Origin: Hemileia vastatrix
Taxonomy: Eukaryota; Basidiomycota; Pucciniomycetes; Pucciniales; Zaghouaniaceae
DNA length: 64,000 nt
Reading direction: 5' to 3'
Assembly (NCBI GenBank): GCA_030280995.1
Contig: JASXTE010000013.1
Coordinates: forward strand, 11,909,501 to 11,973,500
Shown here: piece after piece, positions 46,501 through 56,828 of the stretch
Layout: the number at the start of each line of letters is the position of its first letter
Numbering within the stretch: the stretch's first letter is position 1
Program-made: the position numbers and the translations under genes
Notes under the pieces: model-generated
Seen by the model: only the letters and a program-made list of their open reading frames with translations
Told to the model about the DNA's origin: nothing
Database searches by the model: none

Positions 46501-47186
46501 AAAGCCATTGGAAAAGCTTTAATTAATTCCAAAATATTATCTTTCTCAGTTTCACTTATCTGAGTGCCAAATGATGCTTTTGAAATTTCTGTTTCCAGAA
46601 GTTCCAACTCATTGGATTCTCTTCCTTTAGACGGGGAATTTGTTACTGACTCAATGTGTAAGACAGTGTTAAAAGAATTTATCTTAAATTTCCTTTTACC
46701 ATTCATGCCATTTGTAAAATTATTATTAGCAGGGTCTAATTTTACACCAAATTTAGTCAGAATATCTTTTCCAATGATAAAACAGTTACTAAAATTTGTA
46801 TTATCCATTACTACAAAGTCACAAGTTACCCTTACATAACCATGTTGGTGTTTAAAGAAAACAGCAGCTTTGTATTTACCAATGGGGTGTAGTACTGATC
46901 CAAAACCTCTCCAATTTTTATTCTGAAGTGGTTCAAGCTTAAACTTATATTCACTATTTATTTTCTGTAATGTATTAGTGGAAACAACTGAACCAGCAGC
47001 TCCTGTGTCCAATACTATATTAACATTTTCACCAGAAATGATAGCTGGAACCGTGATAGGTGTCATTATAAAGTTATCAGCTTGTATATCCTTAATGATT
47101 TCAGCATCCTCAAAATTCATTAAAGATTCATTTGAGTCCATATTTAATATTGGATTTTCAAAGATGGACAAATCATCTTCCAACAT
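43512..47186 (-). CDS. pol: T right unit pol polyprotein
   Basis: The protein is identical, residue for residue, to the left-unit pol 7673 bp away. It has the same domain order and all the same catalytic residues (protease D60, RT D416/D417, RNase H D563/E608/D633, integrase D866/D928/E964) and the same chromodomain-like tail. The lack of any difference over 1224 codons, against several differences between the outer LTRs, shows that the duplication is much younger than the insertion or that the copies are homogenised. Confidence 0.95.
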   Translation of the reverse strand: MLEDDLSIFENPILNMDSNESLMNFEDAEIIKDIQADNFIMTPITVPAIISGENVNIVLDTGAAGSVVSTNTLQKINSEYKFKLEPLQNKNWRGFGSVLHPIGKYKAAVFFKHQHGYVRVTCDFVVMDNTNFSNCFIIGKDILTKFGVKLDPANNNFTNGMNGKRKFKINSFNTVLHIESVTNSPSKGRESNELELLETEISKASFGTQISETEKDNILELIKAFPMAFAHGTNELGLVKEHEMKISLTCDMDNIPASLKKKPYPASPMKRKDIEDNIKMLLKMNILEKVETTPKYCVISPVLISYEQDKARRCGDYRALNTFTVDDIYPLPRIASIHATLKGAKYISCLDGNKGYHQIPVEKNSQNFLLITTHMGIYKYVRMPFGPKNAPSVFQKLMDITFHNEMIEGWLMVYIDDIIVFSKTFDEHLIHLRKVFQKMDEIKMTFALKKCKFGFESLKVLGHIVSGLQICVDQNKVAEIKNIGIPQNVKDLQSFLGMCGYYRKYIKNYQSIAAPLTTLIKKSEAFIWNNERQQAFNKLKECLMTAPILGLPDFQLPFVLYTDASFIGLGAALHQKQLIEGKMSEVVICYISRTLRSGELKYGATQLECLAVVWALEKLHYYLEDQKFELITDCSAVKSLLNMKTPNRHMFRWQLAVQEYRGRMTITHRAGTLNSNVDLLSRVPLPNNDDNPAYGPESEIINIYGFYIVDLEDEFMQSILDSYNSDPDLSKLTTILNDPSNASMNVLIKTLPNKYKEALEKGKFSIEDGFIYYRKKLSNVIVIPPSMKELMLSIFHDDILAGHFDYHETLTRVKNTAWWINMSEDVQKYVETCDSCLKSKRLTGKRAGLLQQIEQPKAPWEIINMDFVTGLPIAGHKSYNSCWVIVDRFTKMCKFISTHKEVSAKDLAFLWWTQMLNTAGFPKAIVSDRDPKFTSEFWTSLMDVSGCKLKLSTAHHPQTDGLEERMIQTLEDMIRRYCAFGLNFKGNDKFTHDWVTLIPGLEFAYNSTVHSVTGKKPFELWLGYVPNTPAKTLNKLPRLDIHPGTKSFLQMQELCRKHAQEYINKAFEYEKKRWDKAHKEQMFKEGDEVLISMLHFNLNGNVKLKDPFIGPFVVKKMVGNNAVEVILYAPYDRKHPVFPISLIKPYHSNDNALFPRRSGRHKQQPEEIVEKAEIEKILKKRHLTKEKGVEYLLRFKNKSSEYDQWIPENEISDLKNLLKKFKSK

Positions 47187-49379
47187 ACAGACTTCATTTT
47201 TATCACTATATGAGATATTGCTGTCATAATCACTTGATTCTTTACTTTTTTCAGTTTCAGTTTCAGATTCACGTTGATTTTCAACAATATTTATGTTTTT
47301 CTCACATTTGTGACCTTTGACCCAAGGTTTGTTACACTTATAACAAGTATTTGTTTCATACTTTTTAGGTACTACAGGTGCAGTAGGTTTTTTCTGCTTC
47401 TCCTGAAGTGTTTTTGAATTCTGAGTTTTTACAGGTTCAACATTTTGCTTATAAGTGGAATACCTTCATTCATACTTATGGTTTAATAATATTTCATTGC
47501 AAATATTAATAAAGTCAGAATATTCAGTAACATTTAATGTTCTAGCTACAACAATGTCTCTGACAGATATAGGTAATTTCTATATTATCTTATCTTTCCA
47601 TAAGTTAAAATCCATATGAGGCTCAATGGCTTTTAATATTTTGTTTAAATTCATTAAAAATACCATAGGTTTGTCACCATTCAACGGATTATACCTAGTC
47701 TTCTCATACAGTCTCTGCTGAGTAAGCCTGAATTTAGAACCTCCAAATTGTTTTTCAATAAGTTGTTTCCATTCAGCCCAAGAGTAGTCTCTACCCTCAC
47801 TTAAGACAGCTTCAAACCATAATAAAGCAACATCCTTAAATAAAGAAATTAATTTTGATGTTATCTCTTCATCTGGTAACTTATATGAGAATTTCAAGTT
47901 GTCAATTCTTTGAATAAAATGTTGCCAATCAGAGCTGGCTTTCCCATCATAAGTTGGGTACTGATCTATCTTAGGCCAGTTCTTCTGATTGGATTTTATC
48001 TCACTAATCTTAGGTAAATTCAACAACTCATTCACTTTTGATAAATGGTCTTGTATTTCTTCCTGCACGGATTTGTGACTTACATTTTCAGATTTGACAC
48101 TACCACCAGATGGTTTTAATTGTGGTGGTACAGGGAAGGAATGAGATTCACTTTTGCCAATGAAAGGATTATTATTATATTGATTATACTTATGATTATC
48201 CTGGTTCATTAGTAGATTGGCAGTTTCAATCTCAACTTTAGTTAATCTTTGTAGCAACTCAGAGACACTTTGATTTGTCTGGGAAAAAGATAACTTTGTT
48301 CTTGATTCAGTTTTTAACAAATGTGTTTCATATAATTTTTCTAACTCACAAAATTTGTTTGAAAGGTGATTATATTTATTATTTAATGAATCATATTTAA
48401 GAGTTAGAGACAAATGTTCTTTCTCTAATTCTTTATTACGTGTTGCTAATTGAGAAATGTTCAATGTCAAGGATGAAATTGTATCACTAGTGAGCTTAAC
48501 TGTCTGTTCCTCACAATCAGTCATTCTATTCCACAATGCTGAAACAATTCTATGGACAGTTGGATTATTGTTAAAATATTCCATGTCCTCCTTTTTAATT
48601 CTCTCACTCTCCTGTGAACTTCTCATCTCACTAGTAGGTGGTTGCAACTGAGGATTAACTGTATTATCATTGTATATAGTACTGTTATTATGGACAAAAG
48701 ACAAGTCAGGTGTATCTACTCTAAAACCTAAATTTCTTAAATCCTCCTCTATTTTTTGTACAGATTTAACATCAATAGAATTACCTATATTGTAATTATC
48801 AGTATTATGTCTAATCTGAGAGGGTAACTTACTTACCAAGGGATGGTTGCCAGTCCTGATTTTTGGCTCTTTTTTCCCTTTTAAGGGTGAGCTGAGGAAG
48901 TCAGATGAGGGGGTGGATCCCTGTTGCAACTGTGGCTTGTCCACTGTTGGTGAAACCAGTCCCATTTCCATTTGTCTACCAGGATTTTCTCCTGGGAGTG
49001 AGTGGACCCTCCTTGGGTAGGGGGTTGCTGATTTGATTGACTGGGCTGGCCTCCCTTTAATTCTGCCATTGCCTGATTCATCTGCCGAAATCCTACCTTG
49101 CAATTGTTTTGCAACTTCTCTACTTCTTTGAACATGAGAGATTTTGATTCCTCCAACTTCAGAACCTGTTTAGCCAGGTGGGACAGTTGATCCTGAAGAG
49201 GAGGAGACGTCTTTTTGATAGTTATCTTTTTTAAGAGGGCGTCCTTTTCCTCTATACTCATGCTTTCTGGCTGGGGGTACTGTTGTCCCTCCATGGTGAT
49301 GTCCTGGAAAGTTTTTGTTAGCTTTAGACCTGGTATTATAAGCAGGCTGTTCACTTACACTATCCTGCGGAGCACTCAT
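47187..49379 (-). pseudogene. gag: T right unit gag, interrupted
   Basis: Same as the left unit at the 7673-bp offset, including the frame changes and the TAG (47580-47582) and TGA (47466-47468) lesions. Sharing of the lesions shows that they were present before the duplication. Coiled coil, capsid-like domain and zinc knuckle as in the left unit. Confidence 0.85.
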
Positions 49380-49890
49380 ATTGTTCAGAATAACAATATT
49401 TTACGTCTACAAAAGGAAAAAACTCTGTGGAATTAGTAGACAAATAATATTAGCAATTATATTACTAATAAAAAAGCAATGGAGCTTACCCTGAATTTAT
49501 ATCTTTATTTATTTAAATAAAATATAAGAAAAATTCGACAAAATCTGTTAAAAATATAATAATAAGTTTAACTAGACCTCTATAAGGGTGAATAATTAGC
49601 TTACCAAGCTTTAGCCAAATACCAATTTAATTGGGTGTTATATTGGTGTCCAAATACCAAGTGAAATTGGGTTTATATTGGGTACAGTTACTATTGTAAA
49701 TATCTAATTTTTATGATAAAAAATTAGTACAATTATTATAAGGGTTCTTTTCCGCAATAAATGAGTTATGATGACCCACTAATATGCAGCAGACCCAAAT
49801 ATTTGGTTAATTTTGAGCTGTACTAAGGTAAAAATCACGTCCCAAGGCTTATACTAAATAATAAGTAAAATATAAGGAAAGACCCCCAAT
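49380..49890 (-). promoter_or_regulatory. T right unit 5' leader and primer-binding site
   Basis: PBS candidate TGGGGGTCTTTCC (minus) at 49876-49888, two bases from the right LTR. The rest of the leader is AT-rich and has no supported gene. Confidence 0.6.
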
Positions 49891-51066
49891 TGTCAGTATA
49901 GTCTAGTATATAAGTATGATATAATAGTGTTATTTTATGGTCCTACTACTTATTAATAAATGATTTAGTGATTAAACCTCAGGGGAAGACTAATAGAATA
50001 GTTATACTCAAATAAAACTCACAATACTTGGATTTAAATGCATGCTAGTGGTGGAAAATAGAAGAATAAAATATTGTTATAGCTTATATAAAGATAATAT
50101 CAATTTATAAGGGCTTTATAATATATTTCTGAATGCTAATAATTGTATTGTAGTGTTTGTTTGAAGTGTAGTAATTGAATGATGATAATAAACCGTCAAA
50201 ATCCCTCCTTACTTATACCCAAATCCACTGGAGTGCACAGACCTTCAATCCAGATGATGTCACTGCTATCCCCGGCAATTACAGCACTGTGAGGGCCCAT
50301 CACCTCCCCATGGCGTCCACTTCAAGCAGTTTGAACACCCAGACCTCCAGTAAGGACCCTCCATCACTATTAATAATAACACAGAGTCATACCATAAATA
50401 GAAAACCCAGATAAAAGCGGATACCATAAAGAAACAGGTAAAATAAATGATCAAAAAGAGATTTAATGAAACTAAAAGCATATAAAGGAAACAAATAAAA
50501 TGTCCAAGCCCCCAATAACATCCCCAAGCATCCATATTAACCCAAAAACATCTTTCCAACCCATAAATCCGTGAATAACCATCCAAGGAAGTAATTTTAG
50601 TTGTCCAAACTGGGTGTATGCGCCTGATATAGGTGTCTATGCTTCTGTAGGCCTTGTGAGTCCACTGATTTTGTCCATATGACCTAAAATAAGCAGAAAA
50701 ACAAAGGTTATAGGCTATTAAGGGGCTAAAACCCACTTATATACCTAAATATACATAATATACTGCATATTTCACTGAATATGAGATTTATGTATACATA
50801 TAAGCTTATGTATGTCAATAATTACTTCATATCACTTAAGATAAGTATATTATGACTCCATTAACACCTTAATAAGTATTATTAGGCCATGGATAAGCTA
50901 TTTAAACTATTATAAATTATATAATAGAATAATAATTATATATATATATAATAAAATAATATATATTATTATTTTAACCTTATTTTTAAGATATAAGCTT
51001 AATCTAGTTAAGGTTATCTTATTTAAGCATAAGAAATACTCAGTCCTAAGGATATTTAGGCTGACA
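49891..51066 (-). repeat. T right LTR (5' LTR of right unit)
   Basis: 1176 bp. It differs from the middle LTR at 50155, 50159, 50240, 50637 and 50653 and by a 2-bp shorter TA run near 50937. It matches the middle LTR at the two positions where the left LTR differs. AGAAC follows as the TSD. Confidence 0.93.
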
Positions 51067-52641
51067 AGAACCACCAACAGATTTTCCATCAACAGAAATC
51101 AAACCAGATCCCTCACCAACACCTCTAACTCCAGCAGGCTTTGGAAATGAAGCCAAAGGGACATCCTCCTCTGAGTCAGAATCAACATCCATTAGCATTA
51201 GCTCAACATTCTTTTCCAATGCACCAAAACTGGGGGGGCCCAAATCAGAAATCCCCTTCTGCATCTTGTACAGCTCCTCTTTGCTGTACTTCCTCCTGGC
51301 TGCACTCAGCTTAGGATCCACCTTTGAAGCCTTAGTCTTTGGTTGGGCCTGAGAACTGCTTTTAGGCCTTTCCACCTTTCCAGCTTCAACATTATAGACC
51401 CTAGCCAAGCATTCACCACTTGACTGTCCTCCACAAGAATACAACTCCAACCCACCGAAGGAAGTAGAAAAAGAGACTTTATTAACCTCCTTCAATTTTC
51501 CCTTGACATCTTCATCTGCCTTTGCAGAAGACTTCTCCTGATCAGGGATCTCCTCAAACCTTGGCCTCCTCTGATTGAGACCATTTCTTCTCCTGACCAA
51601 ATCAACAGGAGACTGCCCCTCACTGGACTTCACAAATGAACCATCAGGGAATTTGAACACCCTGCCCTCAAACTCCACCATTTCTTCTGACACATCTCTT
51701 TTCAGAGCCCAAAAATCATTTGACTTGTTCCCCCTCCTTCTGCAATAGTAGCAGACCCAAGGATCACTCCTACCAGCCCTCCTGTTAAAATCTCTAGTCT
51801 GAGAAGGAGCCCTATTAACCTTCTTAGCCTCCTGAACAAAAATATGTAGCTGATTTGTCAGTTAAGCCAACTGCTCCACATTTGGCTTCCTCTCCTGCTT
51901 GGGAACCTCCACCATATTCTTCTCTTCCTTCTTCACTCTACTCTCCTCTTCAGCCAAAGCCTCACTGACTTTGCTGACATACTTGGCACACCCCTCTTGA
52001 TAGATGTCCACAGCCAACAACTTCAAATGGGCCTTAACAGTCTCCTTCACCTTGTCCAAGGCTGGAAACTTCTGGTCCCCATTAGAAAGAGTCTTCAACA
52101 ATTCCTTTCTTGACAACTCCTTCTACACATCCATCCTGACATCTCTAGCCAGGGCAGACCAAAAAACATCCTTGGCAGCATTTTCATGTGCCAGCTCATC
52201 CACTTCCACCAAATATTCCACCACAGGATCAAACTGTAGCAGAAACTTCCTGTAACTATGCAAGTTACCAACACCACCATAAGATTGCCATTCACTGAAA
52301 ACCTTGTTCAGATCCACCATAGTGAACCTGACACCCCATCTATCCACCATCTCCCTGCACAAAAACTTCCAATCCCTCTTCTTGTAGCCAGACATGGCCA
52401 CAACCTCCTTCTCCACTGCCCTATCACTAACGAAGTAAATGATCTGCTTCATCATGTCCAGGTAAGAAGTACCATCCACATCAGCAGCAGTTTCATACTT
52501 CTCCAGAAACCACTTCACATCTTCCCCATCTAACTTGGTACCATCCCAAGTTTTAATCCTAACACACTCCATAAACATCACATCAGGAGGACCTTCCCCC
52601 TTACTGACAGTCACCACAGGAATATATGAACCAGAAGCCAT
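51067..52641 (-). pseudogene. gag: B2 gag
   Basis: Start at 52639-52641 (MASGSYIPVV). A single frame continues to the T insertion with two stops (near 52121 and 51863). The N-terminal block (52123-52641) has IKTWDGTKLDGEDVKWFLEK and a capsid-like helical region. 51862-52116 is charged. The zinc knuckle is damaged: CYYCRRRGNKSNDF, with His to Asn and the last Cys to Phe. 51067-51693 is a basic, Ser-rich tail (RRRNGLNQRRPRFEE). It is the least damaged family-B gag in the window. Confidence 0.86.
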
Positions 52642-52712
52642 TCTTCCAGACCAAAATCACGAAAAAGGAACAACCAAAGACAACAGAGACTCCAAAGAAC
52701 TAGCAGGCCCCT

Positions 52713-52733
52713 CCCCACGTTGGGCGCCTGAAA
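52713..52733 (-). promoter_or_regulatory. B2 primer-binding site, tRNA-Lys(CUU) type
   Basis: The plus strand CCCCACGTTGGGCGCC (52713-52728) equals 16 nt of the 3' end of eukaryotic tRNA-Lys(CUU), up to the CC of the CCA. The final A is replaced. It lies five bases from the LTR. This identifies the probable minus-strand primer of family B. Confidence 0.75.
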
Positions 52734-53835
52734 TTCAGACAATTCTATAGTACTAGCTATAGGCCTTGACCAAGGGAGTTGGAGAAAACCCAAAGAGAAA
52801 ATACCCTGTCCTTTTAGAAAAATATAAGTGAGATTTACCTGCTACAGTAAATTGGTTCCTGTTGTTTAAAGCTCCTTTTCCAATACACTTGACTTCCTGA
52901 TCAGTTAAGAAAGTAGTCTCCAGACAGACTACCAAACCAAAGAACTGAAATGTAGACCAACGTCCACACCAGAGAAAGCAATGAAACTTGATGTAGGTTG
53001 AAAATCCACACCAGAGACAGCAATAATACTTTATATTGCTTGCAAGACTACACCAGAGAAAACAGTTGCCAAAGTTGAGTTAAATGAAGAACTAACCTTG
53101 AAACAAACATAGCCAATTGTGGCCAAAAAGACTGTGAAAACTGAGTGAGGAACAAGGATATCACCTCCGGATGGTTGTATGATGATTAAGGTTGCCCCAA
53201 ACTGTCTTATTTACTATATACACACAGACCACTATCTAAGAGCCCATGCACACCAACAAATTAGGCGTTTCTGAGCGCCAAATTGCATAAAACCCCTCTA
53301 GAAACGCTTCCCAGCCTTCCAGCACTGAGATGGGTGGTCAGCCCGTTGTCAGGAGGCCCGCCTGAGGGGGCCTGACCACCCTGAAGCCAGAAAACCACCA
53401 AAAACCTCCAAAAACACCCAAAATACTTAGAAAAATAAACTATGACTACTAAAACCTTTAAAACACATAATTAGGCTATAACAACTTTGAGAAATGAAAT
53501 GTAGAGAAAAATTAGCCCATTCTAATGATACTAAGCACTTAACACTAAGACTTAAGGTTGTCCTGTAAAATTCAAAAAACAAAATTAAACTGCAATCTTT
53601 TAAAATGAAAAATGAGAAATAATCTTTTAAATACTTAGAATATGAAAAATGTAATCAAGAAATAAAATATAGAGAAAACCAGGGCTATCCAATGGTAATA
53701 ACTACACCCCCACAGTCCCAATATTTGCCGAATAATTCCAGAAAAACACCCAATTATTAAAAAATGCCATTTAAGACATATAAAAACAACACCAAATAGA
53801 CCAACAAAGGGCTCTGCCAATGTTGGAAGACCACA
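52734..53835 (-). repeat. B2 5' LTR
   Basis: About 1102 bp. It starts TTCAGACAATTC where the family has TGTAGACAATCC, so its terminal TG is lost. It ends GAAGACCACA at 53835. It aligns with the three other family-B LTRs. Confidence 0.86.
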
Positions 53836-55536
53836 ACGGGTCAAGACTGAGAGGCAGTTTTGCAGCAGGAATGGATAAATATAGATTAGTTATTAGAATT
53901 GCTTTGCAGCCAACATCAGATGAAATATTTACAATCCATTTTCTATGATTTGTAAAATAAGAGAAAAATAGCAAAGTTTTATTTTTTGAAACATAAACAT
54001 TATTAAAATTATCAAAAGTAAATTTTGCTCCCTGCCTGATCAATAAAGATGCCAAGATCAGACTGCCAAGTGTAACAGGGAAATAAAATACTCTTGAAAT
54101 TTTAATGTCATTATCATCCACGCCTTTGATCATGATGGATCCTATTTCTGTGAGGGTTTCTGGTTCAGAAGTTTTAGTTGTAACAATAAGAGGAATAGGG
54201 ACAGTTTTTTTGTGAAAATCAATAAGAAAGCATGGACACCACTTACATTTTCATTCGCACCTGTATCAAATAGTCCAGAAGCACCATCTGAGGTCCAGGA
54301 AGTAGATTGAATAGCAAGTGCTTCCATTAATGATTCATTGCTTGTGGGATATTCAAGAAATAAATCAGTGAATCTAGCTTTCACTCTTGATTTTAAATAT
54401 ATTTTTGTGTTGTTGGGTGCAATGGATTGTTTCACTGGATATACCAGAAGATATGAATCAGTTTGCAAAGAGGGACCCTGTAATTGTTGTTGATTTTGCA
54501 ATTGTGCAAACTGTGGGAAATAAGCCAGCCAGGAATCAAAGTGTTAACAAAAATCCCATACGTTTCTTTTGCCACCTTTAGGAAAAATCTGTTTCATTGG
54601 CGGTGGGACACTTGGACAAGGAGGTAAGGGAAACAAAGACTTCCAGTGATTCAGGTTGCCACATCTGAAACACCCAGAGCCATGGTAGTTAACCCATGTC
54701 ACATTTTTCTTGGCAAATTTCTCAATGTCAGGTTCAGGCATATTAGGGTAAAATGGAAGTTGAAGATCTGAATTCATAGCTAAGCACTCATCTACCATGG
54801 TATTTGGTTTCTTTATATTGGTTTCCTGGAAAAGATTTGTCACCAAGGTTTCCTTCTCTCTGGACTTCAACTCTTTTGGATTGTTACAAAGATGCTGGTC
54901 AATTTGGTTTATCATTGTAATTTCAAGAGGGGAACTGGGTCCAATTGAAGCCATGAAGTAAGCCGCAAGTTGATTATCATTACTGCCCTTGTAGCCATTG
55001 AAAATCATTGTCTTGTAGGTTGATCTGACTTTACCAAAATGAGCAGTTATATCAGTTGAGGAGGGGGTGAAAACTATTGAGGTTAATTCTATTAAGCCAG
55101 ATATGATGGATTCACAATAAGCAAAAATTATATTTTTCAGAAAGAAACATATAACCTTCATAGGCTGTTCAAATTTGAGCGATTGATTCTTGGTGAAATT
55201 CTGCCACAGAATTGATCACAATTTCAAAAGCCATTTTGTCTACCGTCAAATCAAAGATATCATCTGGCATTGGTGAGTTCAGATACTTGTCATTGATAAG
55301 GAAATTGTCAAGTGTTTTCTCCAGATTAAGTGACCAGGAATTAAAATTAGATCTGTCTTCTAACAAGAGTACACCATTATTGCAGAATGTTTGAATTTCT
55401 TGGACCATTTTATATAGAGGTTTGCCACAAAGAATGGCATCCACAAGTGCAGGATTATATTGGATTCTGTGAGGAGGTAAATCTCACGTTTTTCTTTGGA
55501 ATTGGAGGGAAGAGGATTATTTTTGAGATCCGACAT
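53836..55536 (-). pseudogene. gag-pol: C1 gag, protease and pre-integrase remnant
   Basis: Gag starts near 55536 (MSDLKNNPLPSNSKEKRE). 54544-55444 includes the capsid-like part and a zinc knuckle CFRCGNLNHWKSLF with the last Cys changed to Phe. The protease at 54142-54501 keeps LFDTGANENVSG. 53771-54133 matches the C2 region after the protease (IKGVDDNDIKISRVFYF), running to the B2 insertion. Frame breaks occur between all three. Confidence 0.82.
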
Positions 55537-55809
55537 AGTGGTAGGAGGTGCTGTTTGAGATTGTGATTGAGTGATGACCATACAAGAGAAGGTGTAAAGG
55601 AAATAGGCAAGCATATATTTAAAAGAAGGAAGGTTATACATCCACAGCCTATTTTTGATACAGATACAACCTACAATACAATTTTTTTTGTTTGATGCAC
55701 TCTTACACCACTAAATGAAATCATGTACTTACTACTAATCACATATTATATTGTATGCAATAATACATACACTTGTTCAAAACCTGTGCAAGGTATCATT
55801 CTTCCCTTT

Positions 55810-55854
55810 CTCTCACTCTTGCTCTTGCTCTTACTCTTACTCTCACTCTTGCTC
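55810..55854. repeat. CTCTTR-type microsatellite inside M1
   Basis: An imperfect 6-bp repeat (CTCTTG, CTCTTA, CTCTCA) of about seven units lies inside M1, outside its coding remnant. Confidence 0.8.
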
Positions 55855-55997
55855 AATTTTTTGACTTTTTTTTCTTAGACTGATCATTTCTTTTTGAGTA
55901 TCTATACATTAAAAGCTAAAATGAATGTATAGTATTTGTTAATGCTTAGTTTATAATGTAATTTAGCTGAATAATTTTCTGTCTTGTAATAAAATAA

Positions 55998-56428
55998 TCA
56001 ATCTATTGTAATTAAATTGCAATGAGATTTTTTATCAGCAGTATCAGCTGCACCTTCTACAGGAAACCATATTCTCTGAAAACCACCTAAAACATTACTC
56101 CAAGCATTAATAGAAGGACATAAAGTCAAAAAATAGAAAGGTGGAAAGGGGGCACCTTTCTGCAATATCCCCTGACAAAAGTGAGCTGATTGGTGGTCTT
56201 TTGTATTTGACTTTCCCTGGTAATAAAAAGCCTTTTGATTTGAGTTTTTCCTGAGTGAACGCAAGTAAGCCAGGAATGCTCAGTCTGACCATTAGAGTCT
56301 ATGTTGGAATGTTTGCAAGAGATACTTTCTCCTTGTCTGGCATCAAAGATTTTAGCAGATTCTTTTGCTTCATCTAAGGTGGGATAAATTGTGGACTTGG
56401 GTATCATTGCTAACATTGAGGAAGTCAA
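55998..56428 (-). pseudogene. M1 internal frame, FAR1/MULE-type DNA-binding domain remnant
   Basis: The frame reads IYPTLDEAKESAKIFDARQGESISC, then SWLTCVHSGKTQ. This resembles the N-terminal DNA-binding region of Mutator-like transposases (EEA...FA...G, then CxRGG-like). It continues in the next frame (55998-56264, NQKAFYYQGKSNTKDHQSAHFC). No transposase catalytic domain is present. The assignment rests on pattern only. Confidence 0.4.
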
Positions 56429-56610
56429 AGAGTGACAATTTTTTTTCTCATGAAAGGGGTAAACAAGTGTGTAATATTGCTTACAATATAATATGTGATT
56501 AGTAGTAAGTACATGATTTCATTTGGTGGTGTAAGAGTGCATCAAACAAAAAAAAATTGTATTGTAGGTTGTATCCGTATCAAAAATAGGTTGTGGACGT
56601 TTAACCTGCC

Positions 56611-56683
56611 TAAAAGAAACGGCTAATATTATATAAAGGATTTACAGCTGGTGTGAAGTTACTGGTTTGAAAAGCCCATAACC
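56611..56683 (-). promoter_or_regulatory. C1 leader and primer-binding site, half-tRNA-iMet type
   Basis: The minus strand GGTTATGGGC (56674-56683) abuts the LTR. It is complementary, with one mismatch (GGTTATGAGC expected), to the anticodon loop of initiator tRNA-Met. Cleaved initiator tRNA primes Drosophila copia and yeast Ty5. C2 has nearly the same site at 57299-57308. Confidence 0.55.
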
Positions 56684-56828
56684 TATTGTGCCAGTACCTA
56701 AACCCATGGGTAAGTCAGTCTTGCCTGTTCCTCTCTCCGGTAGGAATGAGGAACAGCTGGGTGGGTAGCAGCACACTTTATACATCTCTTGCCATGAAAA
56801 CTAACCTTACCTAACTTCTACTATAACA
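56684..56828 (-). repeat. C1 5' LTR
   Basis: 145 bp. On the minus strand TGTTATAGTAGAAG...CACAATA. It matches the outer parts of 22936-23172, including the GTACCYAAACCCAYGGGTAA and GGGTGGGTAGCAGCACAC stretches. Confidence 0.78.

Larger units (their letters stand above)
34545..51066 (-). mobile_element. T: tandem Ty3 chromovirus array, LTR-internal-LTR-internal-LTR
   Basis: Three LTRs (34545-35722, 42218-43395, 49891-51066) flank two internal regions. All features recur at an exact offset of 7673 bp, and every reading frame compared is identical. A perfect 5-bp TSD AGAAC lies at 34540-34544 and 51067-51071, and excision restores B2 gag. One TSD pair outside the whole array, and none at the middle LTR, means one integration followed by tandem duplication. 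Both units have a complete pol but a broken gag. Confidence 0.93.
25902..53835 (-). mobile_element. B2: second family-B Ty3 element, nested in C1 and split by T
   Basis: LTRs lie at 25902-27001 and 52734-53835. Without T it is about 11.4 kb. It shares the B1 domain order and the antisense reading frame next to the 3' LTR. It lacks most of the long 3' region of B1 (no frame 2, four dyad units instead of about 19) and has a duplicated integrase block (27946-29070 and 29330 to about 30470). Flanks AACAG (left) and ACGGG (right) suggest an imperfect TSD. Confidence 0.86.
55628..56610. mobile_element. M1: TIR DNA element (MULE-like) in the C1 leader
   Basis: Long terminal inverted repeats of about 130-140 bp are visible. 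The left end starts GGAAGGTTATACATCCACAG. The reverse complement of the right end starts GGCAGGTTAAACGTCCACA. They remain similar through a TAATCACATATTATATTGTA-type stretch. Direct repeats TAAAAGAA flank the element (55620-55627 and 56611-56618). It is 983 bp, so non-autonomous. Long TIRs and the internal frame fit Mutator-like elements. An 8-bp TSD would also fit hAT, though hAT TIRs are usually short. Confidence 0.75.
22936..56828 (-). mobile_element. C1: Ty1/Copia element split by B2 and M1
   Basis: Without B2 (25902-53835) and M1 (55628-56610) this is about 5 kb, the size of C2. The order on the minus strand is 5' LTR (56684-56828), PBS, gag with zinc knuckle, protease, integrase, RT, RNase H, 3' LTR. 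Integrase before RT identifies Ty1/Copia. The pre-integrase region is continuous across the B2 insertion when compared with C2. All domains contain lesions. Confidence 0.85.
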
